Shown here one piece after another: positions 1 through 7,669 of a stretch of 8,115 bases of DNA (its first letter is position 1; the number at the start of each line of letters is the position of its first letter). The translations under genes and the position numbers were made by a program. The stretch is from Bacillota bacterium (GTDB lineage Bacteria > Bacillota > DTU065): contig DUTE01000294.1 in assembly GCA_012842235.1 (NCBI GenBank), positions 1 through 8,115 on the forward strand, given 5' to 3'. The notes below the pieces were generated by a model. That model searched no databases and was not told the origin of the DNA. It saw only the letters and a program-made list of their open reading frames with translations.

Positions 1-658
1 GTTGCATTCTCCACTCTGGAGCTGTAAGAGCTGTACCAACCACCACTGCTAGGGCACCTGCTTCTAGTGCCTCTTCTACGTTATGGGGTTCATTAAAACG
101 ACCTTCTGCAATAACAGGTACACCGGCCTTTTTAACAAGAGTCTTTAACATCTCTATATCAGGCCCTTTACCTAAGGTATGTTTTGAGTATGGAGTGTAA
201 CCAGACATAGTTGTAGCAACTATATCTGCGCCAAGCTTTGCAGCTTCTAGACCTTCTTCAGCAGTTGAGCAATCTGCCATAACAGGAAGTTTGAGTTCCT
301 TATGAATTCTCTTAATTAGTTCTTCTAAACTCTCTCCGTTTGGCCTTTTTCTTGGAGTAGCATCTATTGCTATGATATTAGCCCCTGCTTCAGCAACTAT
401 TTTTGCGTCTGCAAATGTCGGCGTGATATAGACATCACAATTTGGGTAATCTTTTTTCAATATACCAATAATCGGTAGATCAACAACCTCACGGATAGCT
501 TTAATATCTTCTGCCCCGTTTGCTCTAATACCTACAGCCCCACTCATCTTAGCAGCTTTGGCCATAGCCGCCATAATCATTGGATGACGAAATGGGCTTC
601 CTTCTTTTGCCTGACAAGATACGATTAATCCACCTTTTAGTTGCTCCATTACACTCAT
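1..658 (-). CDS. nanE: N-acylglucosamine-6-phosphate 2-epimerase (NanE), 3' end outside window
   Basis: Converts N-acetylmannosamine-6-phosphate to N-acetylglucosamine-6-phosphate in the cytoplasm, a step of sialic acid and ManNAc catabolism. 219 codons are visible without a stop; the family is usually about 220-235 residues, so only a short C-terminal piece is missing. The frame reads as a TIM-barrel NanE: early LIVSCQA (11-17) and SPFRHP (21-26), GIRANG (43-48), PIIGILKKDYP (62-72), IDATPRKRP (98-106), MADCSTAEEG (127-136), ATTMSGYT (148-155), VIAEGRFN (182-189) and VVVGTALTAP (205-214). By comparison with characterised clostridial NanE, Lys68 and Glu185 should be the catalytic pair. The ATG at 658 is chosen because an AGAGGGG ribosome binding site (667-673) lies 8 bases upstream; an in-frame ATG at 649 would be too far from it. 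It follows the kinase gene by 27 bases and is probably co-transcribed. Identification is firm; the physiological substrate source is not visible. Confidence 0.95.
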   Translation of the reverse strand, partial: MSVMEQLKGGLIVSCQAKEGSPFRHPMIMAAMAKAAKMSGAVGIRANGAEDIKAIREVVDLPIIGILKKDYPNCDVYITPTFADAKIVAEAGANIIAIDATPRKRPNGESLEELIKRIHKELKLPVMADCSTAEEGLEAAKLGADIVATTMSGYTPYSKHTLGKGPDIEMLKTLVKKAGVPVIAEGRFNEPHNVEEALEAGALAVVVGTALTAPEWRMQ

Positions 659-685
659 TGATTGTTCCCCTCTCTTTAATACCAC

Positions 686-1675
686 TTATTTCTTTCTTTC
701 GATAATCGCACGTGTTTTTTCGATGTTAGCTAAAACTTCATCATTAAGCTCAACTCTAGCACCTTTTAGTGCTAAAACTAAAGCACCAATTGAAGGTGGA
801 TAAACAGGCTTTACTACCTTAGCATTGGGAATTGCTTCTAGTACTTCTTTTTTAAATGGTTCCCAAATAGGAGCACCCGCTTTCCACACGCCTCCTGCTG
901 TTGAAATTATAGGGGTTTGGCCTTTAAAATCGACTTTATTTGCTGCAGCAATTACCAAAAGAGCCAATTCATGTGCGGCTGAACTCATTATTTCAAGGCA
1001 AGCCTTATCTCCAGCATTGGCACCATTACCTACTAGCTTAGAAAGTTTAGCTAAATCTGCTCTATCCATCTCTGATGAATAGACTTGTTTATGAACGTCC
1101 CAAAGATCTTTTACATTAAAATAATCTATCAGTGCTTCTATAAGTACTGTCTTTGGAGCTCGTCCATCATAACTTTTAGTTGCAGCAGATAAACCTTGTA
1201 AGGCTATCTGATAGGCACTGCCCTCATCTCCCATATAATAACCCCAGCCACCAACACGTGCTCTGTTATCAAAACCATCTACTGCTAAGGCTACAGAACC
1301 TGTACCACCTATGACTACAACACCTGGCTTGCCACCAGTACCCCCTGCCCAAGCTGTAACAGAGTCGTGTTCAAACTGGAAATTTTCTTCATCTACATAC
1401 TCCCTGAGAACTTCCCAAATAAGAGTCTTCATAAGTTCTGATGCGCCAGTCATACCTAAAACCACATGTTCGAACTTTATTTTTCCAAGGTTAGCCTCTC
1501 TTAAAGCCCCATTCAAAGAATCGCGCATCGACTTTTTACAACGTTCTTTGGCACCTTCTTGATGCAAATGATTGGCAGGGCCTCCTAAACCAGCACCCAA
1601 TACAGTGCCATCAGTTTTGGCAATCACGCTCAGTGTAGTGCTTTGCCCGCCATCAACTGCAAGGACATATCCCAT
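686..1675 (-). CDS. BadF/BadG/BcrA/BcrD-family sugar kinase, probable N-acetylglucosamine/N-acetylmuramate kinase
   Basis: A 329-residue ASKHA-fold ATP-dependent kinase, expected to phosphorylate an N-acetylated amino sugar in the cytoplasm. Phosphate-1 motif DGGQST at 8-13, GPANH at 32-36, the putative catalytic Asp104 in EHDSVTAW (102-109), phosphate-2 motif IGGTGS at 122-127, GGWGYYMGDEGSAY at 142-155 and adenosine motif AGGVWKAG at 260-267. These match the NagK/BadF group, which includes human GlcNAc kinase and clostridial MurK, rather than the ROK family to which E. coli NanK belongs. Known BadF-domain members also include benzoyl-CoA and hydroxyacyl-CoA dehydratase activators, but those carry Fe-S cysteines absent here. 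nanE lies 27 bases downstream, which supports an amino-sugar substrate (GlcNAc, MurNAc or ManNAc); which one cannot be told from sequence, so no symbol is given. The ATG start has a GGGAGG site 8 bases upstream. The gene begins only 18 bases after nadC and so probably shares its transcript. Confidence 0.87.
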   Translation of the reverse strand: MGYVLAVDGGQSTTLSVIAKTDGTVLGAGLGGPANHLHQEGAKERCKKSMRDSLNGALREANLGKIKFEHVVLGMTGASELMKTLIWEVLREYVDEENFQFEHDSVTAWAGGTGGKPGVVVIGGTGSVALAVDGFDNRARVGGWGYYMGDEGSAYQIALQGLSAATKSYDGRAPKTVLIEALIDYFNVKDLWDVHKQVYSSEMDRADLAKLSKLVGNGANAGDKACLEIMSSAAHELALLVIAAANKVDFKGQTPIISTAGGVWKAGAPIWEPFKKEVLEAIPNAKVVKPVYPPSIGALVLALKGARVELNDEVLANIEKTRAIIERKK

Positions 1676-1693
1676 TTTGTTTGCCTCCCATCT

Positions 1694-2536
1694 CTACCTA
1701 TGAAAAAGATCTAAACTTATATCAAGCGAAGTTACAGAATGTGTCAAGGCACCTACAGATATTACATCTACACCAGTTTTAGCAATAGCTTCAACAGTAT
1801 TGAGATTTACATTACCACTAGCCTCAACAACTGCTTTTTTGTCAATTAACTTAACCATCTTAGCCATTTCTTCGGGATCCATATTATCAAGCATGATAAC
1901 ATCAGCACCAGCTTCTAATGCTTCAAGAACTTCTTTTTCATTTTCCACTTCTACTTCTATTTTGACCATATGAGAAGCGTTTGCTCTAACCACCTTAATT
2001 GCAGGTATGATACCGCCTGCTACAGCAATATGATTATCCTTTATTAAAACAGCATCATCTAAACCCATGCGATGATTGACCCCGCCACCTTGCCTTACAG
2101 CGTACTTCTCTAAAAGCCTTAGTCCAGGTGTAGTCTTTCGAGTATCGATAATCTCCACGCCATATTTTTGTACTTTCGAGACCATCTCTGCAGTTAAGGT
2201 GGCAATACCACTCATTCTTTGCAAAAAATTAAGTGCTACCCTCTCGCCCCACAAAATTGGTCTTGCAGGACCTTCGATCTCGGCGATCAACTCACCAGCT
2301 ACAACCTTCTCACCATCTTTATAACGAAGGCGCATCTGAATATCAGGGGAAAGAAGTTGAAATGTCCGAGCAGCTACTGTTATTCCAGCAACAACCCCAG
2401 CCTCTTTAGCAATAAAATGGCCAAATGCTTGGGTACCAACTGGAACAATGCTATCTGTTGTAATATCCCCTCTGCCCAAATCCTCATTTAAAGAGCGCTT
2501 TATTGTTTCATCTACGATAAACCAGTTGAGTTCCAT
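1694..2536 (-). CDS. nadC: Nicotinate-nucleotide pyrophosphorylase (quinolinate phosphoribosyltransferase)
   Basis: Catalyses quinolinate + PRPP to nicotinate mononucleotide + CO2 + PPi, the third de novo NAD step, in the cytoplasm. At 280 residues it is full length for the family. Visible signatures are the N-terminal EDLGRGDITT (18-27), ERVALNFLQRMSGIAT (98-113), DTRKTTPGLR (131-140), the substrate-binding RQGGGVNHR (148-156), LIKDNH (164-169, Lys166), EVEV (193-196) and MLDNM (214-218). These supply the usual Arg/Lys/His cluster that holds quinolinate and the acidic residues around PRPP-Mg; no key residue appears missing. The first 25 bases overlap the end of nadB in another frame, and a GGAGAGG ribosome binding site lies inside nadB just upstream of the ATG. 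Translation is therefore probably coupled to nadB, which makes sense for enzymes of one pathway. The next gene is an amino-sugar kinase 18 bases downstream, with no terminator between. Confidence 0.97.
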   Translation of the reverse strand: MELNWFIVDETIKRSLNEDLGRGDITTDSIVPVGTQAFGHFIAKEAGVVAGITVAARTFQLLSPDIQMRLRYKDGEKVVAGELIAEIEGPARPILWGERVALNFLQRMSGIATLTAEMVSKVQKYGVEIIDTRKTTPGLRLLEKYAVRQGGGVNHRMGLDDAVLIKDNHIAVAGGIIPAIKVVRANASHMVKIEVEVENEKEVLEALEAGADVIMLDNMDPEEMAKMVKLIDKKAVVEASGNVNLNTVEAIAKTGVDVISVGALTHSVTSLDISLDLFHR

Positions 2537-4119
2537 GCCCAGATTTCCTCTCCTTCACGATTAAAAACAATCTGATTTATGCGCCATTTTTCACTAGTGT
2601 TAGGGAAATCAAGTCGAAAATGAGCTCCTCGACTTTCTTCTCTTTGTAGTGCAGCTTTGGCAATTAGGCGTCTCAAATTGCACATATTTATATGGCGCTG
2701 GGTATATAGATCTCCATATATACCTGGCACACCATGATAATAATCTAACTCATTTTCTAACATACCGATAATCTCAACAAGGGCTTCTTTATGGCGGATT
2801 GTTGAGCAAGAAGATTCAAATACAGCTTTAAAATGAATATCTCTTCCTTTTGGCAGTACTTCCACTCTATCAAGGGCTGAGGAGATAAATCGTCCTGCCC
2901 CTGCTTTTTTTGTACTATGAATAATTTTCTGTGCTGCTCTGTGAGAAAAAACAGCCGCTTCTAATAGGGAATTACTTGCTAAGCGGTTAGCTCCATGAAC
3001 ACCTGTGCAAGCAACTTCCCCGCAGGCATAGAGATTAGGAACAGAACTTTCTCCATAACCGTCTGTAAGAATACCTCCCATAAAATAATGGGCTGCAGGT
3101 GCTACAGGAATAAGTTCATTTTCTGGGTCTAGGCCTGCTTGCTTTAACGTCTGGTATATCTTGGGGAATCTATCTGAGAGTTTTACTTTCATTACCGATG
3201 TATCTAAATAAACAACCTTTTCTTTCGATTTTTCTAGTTCAAAAAGAATACCACGTACAACAACATCTCGTGGAGCAAGTTCTCCTAAGGGATGACGCCC
3301 TTCCATAAACCGCTCGCCTTTTTTATTAACCAGGATAGCTCCCTCACCACGGACTGCTTCTGAAACCAAAAACCTCGGCCATCCTTCTTTGTAAAAGACA
3401 GTAGGGTGGAACTGAAAAAACTCTAAATCCATAAGTTTTGCCCCTGCTCTATATGCAGCAGCAACTCCATCACCTGAGGCAACTTGAGGATTTGTACTAT
3501 TAAAATATAGCTGACCTGCACCACCTGTTGCCAATACCACAGCCTTCGACTGAACTACGATGGGCTTTTTCATCTCTTTACAATAAAAAAGAGCACCCTT
3601 AGCAATACCATCTTCATCGAGTACTATCTCTAACAGTTCAGTATTGGTCCAAATATTAATATCTTCTCTTTTAGAGACAATTTCTCCAAGACACATGGCG
3701 ATTTCTCTGCCGGTTGCATCTCCGTGAGCATGCAAAATCCGATGTCGAGAATGGCCACCTTCCCTAGTTAAAGAGAGTCCCTGCTCATCGTGGTCGAAAA
3801 ACACACCTCGATTAATCAACTCTCTTACCCTTGTTGGCCCTTCTTCTACGAGAATGCGGACAGCATCTAAGTGACAAAGTCCTGCACCTGCAGTCAATGT
3901 ATCTTTAACATGAAGATCCTTGGTATCTTCACGGGATAGCACAACAGCAATGCCTCCCTGAGCGTGAAAGGTATTGGAATCTAAGAGACCTTCTTTACAG
4001 ACAAGTAAGACTGAGCCATCATCGGCTAACTCTAAGGCTGCATTTAAACCGGCTAAACCTGCCCCTATAACTAAATAAGAATATTCAACTACTTCGATGT
4101 TTTCTGGCACACTTTGCAC
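2512..4119 (-). CDS. nadB: L-aspartate oxidase
   Basis: FAD enzyme that oxidises L-aspartate to iminoaspartate, the first de novo NAD step; in anaerobes fumarate can be the electron acceptor. At 535 residues it is full length. The N-terminal dinucleotide-binding motif GAGLAG is at 19-24, AQGGIA at 53-58, the active-site loop REGGHSRHR at 119-127, FQFHPT at 235-240, ELAPRD at 280-285, PAAHYFMGG at 341-349 and ACGEVACTGVHGANRLASNS at 365-384. By comparison with E. coli NadB, Glu120, His238, Arg284 and His344 are the expected catalytic residues, all present. The C-terminal helical domain of the succinate dehydrogenase/fumarate reductase flavoprotein family follows from about residue 430. The start is a GTG at 4119, with AGGGG (4130-4134) 10 bases upstream; a second in-frame GTG three codons later (4110) is possible. 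It lies 33 bases after nadA and overlaps nadC by 25 bases. Confidence 0.97.
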   Translation of the reverse strand: MQSVPENIEVVEYSYLVIGAGLAGLNAALELADDGSVLLVCKEGLLDSNTFHAQGGIAVVLSREDTKDLHVKDTLTAGAGLCHLDAVRILVEEGPTRVRELINRGVFFDHDEQGLSLTREGGHSRHRILHAHGDATGREIAMCLGEIVSKREDINIWTNTELLEIVLDEDGIAKGALFYCKEMKKPIVVQSKAVVLATGGAGQLYFNSTNPQVASGDGVAAAYRAGAKLMDLEFFQFHPTVFYKEGWPRFLVSEAVRGEGAILVNKKGERFMEGRHPLGELAPRDVVVRGILFELEKSKEKVVYLDTSVMKVKLSDRFPKIYQTLKQAGLDPENELIPVAPAAHYFMGGILTDGYGESSVPNLYACGEVACTGVHGANRLASNSLLEAAVFSHRAAQKIIHSTKKAGAGRFISSALDRVEVLPKGRDIHFKAVFESSCSTIRHKEALVEIIGMLENELDYYHGVPGIYGDLYTQRHINMCNLRRLIAKAALQREESRGAHFRLDFPNTSEKWRINQIVFNREGEEIWAWNSTGLS

Positions 4120-4152
4120 TCGAAACCCACCCCTTAATCTGCAAATAGAGAT

Positions 4153-5064
4153 CTAAGCAAGAGTAAACATACGCATTAGGGGTTTTTTTGCTTTTTCTTG
4201 CAGACTCTCATCTAATATTATTTCATACTTTTCTTCCTTTAGGGATTCGTAAAGCTCATCTAGATGAACCATTTTCATACTAAGGCAAATAAGGTCTGGG
4301 GTTAAAAGATAAAAGCTTTTTTCAGGGTGTCTCTTTCTTAACTGGTACATTATACCCTCTTCAGTAGCTATAATAAATTCTTTTTCATTAGACAACTCAA
4401 CATACCTTAAAATAGCTGAAGTGCTTCCAACAAAGTCTGCAATTTCCCAGACTTCTTTTTTTACCTCAGGATGGGCAAGAACAATTGCTTCTGGATGTCT
4501 CTTCTTCGAGTTATATACATCTTCTTTTTTTACCCTATTATGACAATGGCAATAGCCATCATAAGCGATAATCTCTTTTTCGGGAACCTGGGTTTGCACC
4601 CATGCTGCTAAGTTTTTATCAGGTAGCATCACAATCTGTTTTTGTTTTAGACTTCTTACAACATCCACAGCATTAGCGGAAGTGCAACAGATATCACAAA
4701 GTGCCTTTACTTCTGCAGCGGAATTTACATAACAAACAAAACCAGCTTCAGGATATTTTTCTTTCATCATTAATACATTTTCTTCAGAGCCAAAGTTTGC
4801 TAAAGAACAACCAGCATTTTCCACTGGTATAAGAATTTTCTTATCTGGATTAAGAATTTTTGCTGTTTCAGCCATAAAAGTAACACCGCAGACAACAATC
4901 ATTTCAGCTTCAGATTGTTTAGCTTGTTTAGCCATATCCAGCGAATCTCCCACAAAATCAGCAATTTCCTGGATCTCTTTATTTTGGTAGTAATGAGCTA
5001 ATACAATAGCCTTTTTCTGCTTCTTTAGATCTTCTATTTTCTGTTTCAGATCTAAATCTGTCAT
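4153..5064 (-). CDS. nadA: Quinolinate synthase
   Basis: [4Fe-4S] enzyme that condenses iminoaspartate (from NadB) with dihydroxyacetone phosphate to give quinolinate. At 303 residues it is the short form of the family. Visible are AHYYQ (23-27) near the substrate pocket, FVGDSLDMAK (37-46), VVCGVTFMAETAK (57-69), CYVNSAAEVKALCDICCTS (111-129), GYCHCH (170-175), LAHPE (196-200), FVGSTS (211-216) and EEGIMYQLRKRHPEK (235-249). By comparison with Thermotoga NadA the cluster ligands should be Cys86 (AGCSLA), Cys172 (GYCHCH) and Cys260 (ICLSMKM). Several further cysteines (59, 111, 123, 126, 127, 174) are present, some of them common in the family. The ATG start has an AGGTGAG ribosome binding site about 9 bases upstream. 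First gene of the nadABC series, it begins 29 bases after the T-run of the folB terminator, leaving little room for its own promoter. The oxygen-sensitive cluster fits an anaerobic host. Confidence 0.97.
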   Translation of the reverse strand: MTDLDLKQKIEDLKKQKKAIVLAHYYQNKEIQEIADFVGDSLDMAKQAKQSEAEMIVVCGVTFMAETAKILNPDKKILIPVENAGCSLANFGSEENVLMMKEKYPEAGFVCYVNSAAEVKALCDICCTSANAVDVVRSLKQKQIVMLPDKNLAAWVQTQVPEKEIIAYDGYCHCHNRVKKEDVYNSKKRHPEAIVLAHPEVKKEVWEIADFVGSTSAILRYVELSNEKEFIIATEEGIMYQLRKRHPEKSFYLLTPDLICLSMKMVHLDELYESLKEEKYEIILDESLQEKAKKPLMRMFTLA

Positions 5065-5093
5065 CTCTTTCTCACCTACCTAAATTGTCATTG

Positions 5094-5128
5094 AAAAAAA
5101 GCAGAAGAACCTTTTCCGGCTCTTCTGC
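5094..5128 (-). terminator. Intrinsic terminator after folB, directly ahead of nadA
   Basis: On the minus strand an 11-base-pair stem (arms 5118-5128 and 5101-5111, one G-U pair, otherwise perfect) closes a 6-base loop (5112-5117) and is followed at once by seven T residues (5094-5100). It begins 8 bases after the folB stop codon, so it is a classic Rho-independent terminator for the ftsH/folB transcript. Read on the plus strand the same hairpin is followed by a T-run interrupted after AACA, so any plus-strand termination would be weaker. Its T-run lies only 29 bases before the nadA ATG, so it could also act as an attenuator in the nad leader. Confidence 0.88.
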
Positions 5129-5136
5129 AACATTTT

Positions 5137-5502
5137 TTATCGCTGTGGTTGGCGACAAATCTCTACTTCTAGAGCTCCAACTATACCGCCGGCAGAAATA
5201 CCTGGTTTGCGTACTCTAACAACTACCTCTTCTACATCATAGGCATCAATCAATTGCCCTGCGATGGTTTCTGCCACGGCTTCAATGAGGTTGAAGTCTC
5301 GGCCTTCCACAATATCCTTACAAATTGTGTAGATGTCGACAGGATTAAAACCCAAGTCAGGATCATCGTTTCTAGCATTGGGTGCAAGATCAGAAACTAA
5401 TTCTACATCTACTTCAACTATCTGCCCAATTTCTTTCTCTGCTGCAAAAATCCCGTGGTAGCCATAAAAAATCATATTATTTAAACGATATCTATCAGCC
5501 AT
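5137..5502 (-). CDS. folB: Dihydroneopterin aldolase (FolB), with atypical Pro54
   Basis: Expected to cleave 7,8-dihydroneopterin to 6-hydroxymethyl-dihydropterin and glycolaldehyde in folate synthesis, as a cytoplasmic octamer. At 121 residues it has the normal tunnelling-fold length. It aligns without gaps to my recollection of S. aureus FolB over residues 10-82: FYGYHG at 12-17, Glu22, GQ at 26-27, EGRDFNLIEAVAETIA at 66-81 with the pterin-anchoring Glu74, and VRVRKPG at 95-101 with the catalytic Lys99. The usual N/H-Tyr motif at 53-54 reads Asn-Pro here (LGFNPVDIY, 50-58), so the catalytic Tyr54 is replaced by Pro54 (codon CCT at 5341-5343). The protein may therefore be a variant enzyme or use another residue. 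The ATG is supported by an AGGGG site 7 bases upstream. The gene sits 66 bases after ftsH with no folP or folK beside it. FolX-type epimerases are the main alternative identity. Confidence 0.88.
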   Translation of the reverse strand: MADRYRLNNMIFYGYHGIFAAEKEIGQIVEVDVELVSDLAPNARNDDPDLGFNPVDIYTICKDIVEGRDFNLIEAVAETIAGQLIDAYDVEEVVVRVRKPGISAGGIVGALEVEICRQPQR

Positions 5503-5509
5503 TCTACCG

Positions 5510-5538
5510 CCCCTTTTTTTGAGGGGAGTTCACCTCCC
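5510..5538 (-). promoter_or_regulatory. Possible alternative hairpins at the folB ribosome binding site
   Basis: In the folB leader a GGGAG/CTCCC hairpin (plus-strand arms 5524-5528 and 5534-5538, 5-base loop) overlaps a second pairing in which CCCC on the transcript (5523-5526) pairs with the GGGG of the folB ribosome binding site (5510-5513), with a 9-base loop. The two cannot form together: the first leaves the ribosome binding site free, the second hides it. Both stems are short (5 and 4 pairs), so this may be chance in a G/C-rich patch. No T-run suits a terminator on the minus strand. Confidence 0.25.
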
Positions 5539-5568
5539 ACAGCTAATTTGCAGCACAAGCCTACAGTT

Positions 5569-7602
5569 TTACTCTTCATCTAATTCTTCTTTCGGCTTAC
5601 TGCTTGTATCCTCAGTAACTGTTGCAGATTGTGTTTCCTTTTCGTCAACAGCTTGAGCTTGCACTTCTACAACATTATTCTTATCTTTTTGGATTTGGAC
5701 ATCAGCTACGTCAGCCTTTGCTTCTTTGGATTTTTTCTCCTTTTCTTTTTTTTCTTCTTCTTCTTTAGATTTATCTAGTTCTTTTAGATCAGCAAGGCTT
5801 TTTCCTTCACAAATAAGATCGATCTCTTCACGAGATAACGTTTCTCTATCTAGTAAGGCCTCAACCATTCTATCTAATGTGTCTCTATTCTCTTTAATAA
5901 GCTCTTTAGCGTGTAAGTAACAGTCCTCAACAACTTTTCTTATCTCAGCATCAATTAAGCCAGCCACTTTCTCTGAATAATTGCGTGAATGACTAATATC
6001 TCGGCCAAGAAATACTTGTTGTTCATCTTTGCCATAAACAATTGGCCCAAGTTCTTCACTCATACCCCATTCAGTAACCATACGACGGGCAATTTTGCTT
6101 GTTCTTTCTAAATCGTTTTGGGCACCTGTACTTACATCACCAAAAACAACCTCTTCTGCAACTCTACCACCTAATCCATAGGTAATAAGATTTAGAAGAT
6201 CGTTTTTTGTCATTGTATGCCTATCTTCTTCAGGCAACATCATAGTATAGCCACCTGCAAGACCTCGACCCACAATAGTAACCTTGTGAATGGGATCTGC
6301 ATCAGGAAGCAACCAACCTACTAAAGCATGACCGGCTTCGTGATAGGCAAAAATGTTGCGATCTTTATCAGACATAATCTTTCTTGCTTTTGGTGGTCCC
6401 ATAGTAACGCGATCAACAGCTTCTTCAACTTCTTCCCTGTTAATCACTCTTTTATTCTTACGCGTAGCCAAAATTGCAGACTCATTCATAAGATTCTCCA
6501 AATCAGCACCTGTAAATCCAGGTGTCATTTTGGCAAGAGTCTGGGCGTCAACATCTTCACCAATAGGCTTGTTCTTCATATAGATCTCTAATATCTCTTC
6601 TCTTCCTTTAACATCGGGTCGATCAACAACAACCTGTCGATCAAAACGACCTGGCCTTAAAAGAGCAGGATCTAAAACATCAGGACGGTTAGTAGCCGCT
6701 AAAACAATAATCCCTGCATTTGCTTCAAAGCCATCCATCTCTACAAGCAACTGGTTTAGTGTCTGTTCACGTTCATCGTGACCTCCACCAAGACCTGCAC
6801 CTCTTTGGCGCCCTACTGCATCAATTTCGTCGATAAAGACTATGCAAGGGGCATGCCTTTTGGCTGTTTCAAACATATCTCTAACTCTAGATGCACCTAC
6901 ACCAACAAACATCTCCACAAAATCTGAACCACTAATACTGAAAAATGGTACTCCTGCTTCACCGGCAACAGCACGACCTAGTAAAGTCTTACCTGTACCA
7001 GGAGGACCTACAAGCAAAACACCTTTAGGGATCTTTGCGCCCATGCTTGCATAACGTTTGGGGTTTTTCAAGAAATCTACTACTTCAGCAAGTTCTTGTT
7101 TTGCTTCGTCCACACCAGCTACATCCTCAAAAGTAACCTTCACAGAAGATTCGGTGTGCATCTTGGCTCTGCTTTTACCAAAAGATAGAGTTTTATTGCC
7201 TCCACCTTGTAGTTGGTTGAAAAATAATACCCACAATACAACCATAAGCAAGATCAGAAAAACATTAGGCAAAAAGCCAAGCCACCATGGAGCAGTTTGC
7301 TCTTGTTCTATCCTAACCTCTACCCCTTTGCTAGTCAGCTTGTCCAATAACTCCGCTGAACTCCCAGGTAGCAGGATGGTTTCGAAGTTCATCTCTTTAC
7401 CATTTTCAATATAGGTGCCTTGGGCATATGACTGCCCTATGAACTTGACCTTACGTATTGTCCCACTCTCAATCTTATTAATAAGATCTGAATAGGTTAG
7501 TTCTTGAAATTTTTCAGTCTTTGTTGCCAAACCGGCAACTGCAGAAATCATAAGAATAGCAATTAAAACATAAATAACTAAGCTTCTAAGAATCCTATTC
7601 AC
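5569..7602 (-). CDS. ftsH: ATP-dependent membrane zinc metalloprotease FtsH
   Basis: Membrane-anchored AAA+ protease that removes misfolded membrane proteins and short-lived regulators; works as a hexamer facing the cytoplasm. At 677 residues it is full length. A first membrane segment (about 7-25) and a second (about 108-128) flank a small extracytoplasmic domain. The AAA module has Walker A GPPGTGKT (199-206), pore loop MFVGVG (231-236), Walker B IVFIDEID (254-261) and second region of homology [20 protein letters not shown] (303-322). The protease has HEAGH (421-425) with the third zinc ligand Asp497 in GAQNDLER (493-500). From about residue 605 a charged E/K tract leads into a Q/T/S-rich, probably disordered tail of about 70 residues. 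The start is a GTG with GGAGGG 6 bases upstream; that site can be hidden in a leader hairpin. It lies 81 bases after tilS with its own promoter, and folB follows 66 bases downstream. Confidence 0.98.
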   Translation of the reverse strand: MNRILRSLVIYVLIAILMISAVAGLATKTEKFQELTYSDLINKIESGTIRKVKFIGQSYAQGTYIENGKEMNFETILLPGSSAELLDKLTSKGVEVRIEQEQTAPWWLGFLPNVFLILLMVVLWVLFFNQLQGGGNKTLSFGKSRAKMHTESSVKVTFEDVAGVDEAKQELAEVVDFLKNPKRYASMGAKIPKGVLLVGPPGTGKTLLGRAVAGEAGVPFFSISGSDFVEMFVGVGASRVRDMFETAKRHAPCIVFIDEIDAVGRQRGAGLGGGHDEREQTLNQLLVEMDGFEANAGIIVLAATNRPDVLDPALLRPGRFDRQVVVDRPDVKGREEILEIYMKNKPIGEDVDAQTLAKMTPGFTGADLENLMNESAILATRKNKRVINREEVEEAVDRVTMGPPKARKIMSDKDRNIFAYHEAGHALVGWLLPDADPIHKVTIVGRGLAGGYTMMLPEEDRHTMTKNDLLNLITYGLGGRVAEEVVFGDVSTGAQNDLERTSKIARRMVTEWGMSEELGPIVYGKDEQQVFLGRDISHSRNYSEKVAGLIDAEIRKVVEDCYLHAKELIKENRDTLDRMVEALLDRETLSREEIDLICEGKSLADLKELDKSKEEEEKKEKEKKSKEAKADVADVQIQKDKNNVVEVQAQAVDEKETQSATVTEDTSSKPKEELDEE

Positions 7603-7606
7603 TAAA

Positions 7607-7651
7607 TGCCCTCCTCTCGGAGGCAGCCCAAAATTTTTATTTACTCTGCCT
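7607..7651 (-). promoter_or_regulatory. ftsH leader: hairpin hiding the ribosome binding site, with a competing helix
   Basis: The ftsH 5' leader can form a 7-base-pair hairpin (transcript arms at 7619-7625 and 7607-7614, one bulged G) closed by a GAGA tetraloop, which is of the stable GNRA type. The whole GGAGGG ribosome binding site is inside the stem, and the GTG start is 4 bases beyond its base. A second perfect 6-base-pair helix, AGGCAG (7646-7651) with CTGCCT (7621-7626), uses the same upstream arm and so excludes the first, which would free the ribosome binding site. The 19-base loop of the second helix is A/T-rich. The pairing is seen directly; a role as RNA thermometer or other translational switch is inference. 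Confidence 0.5.
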
Positions 7652-7669
7652 TGACATTTATTCAGAGTT

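Noticed and set aside
5075..5095. TGACA half-site just upstream of nadA as a possible NiaR operator
   Set aside because: I could not find a matching inverted half-site at suitable spacing, and I do not recall the operator consensus well enough to claim it.
5503..5540. Short upstream reading frame starting GTG and ending TAG just before folB
   Set aside because: The G-rich ribosome binding site touches the GTG with no spacing, and the peptide would be nine residues of no recognisable kind.
7058..7414. Plus-strand 118-residue open frame inside ftsH
   Set aside because: It is a shadow of the FtsH N-terminal region; composition is low-complexity Ser/Thr with no domain.
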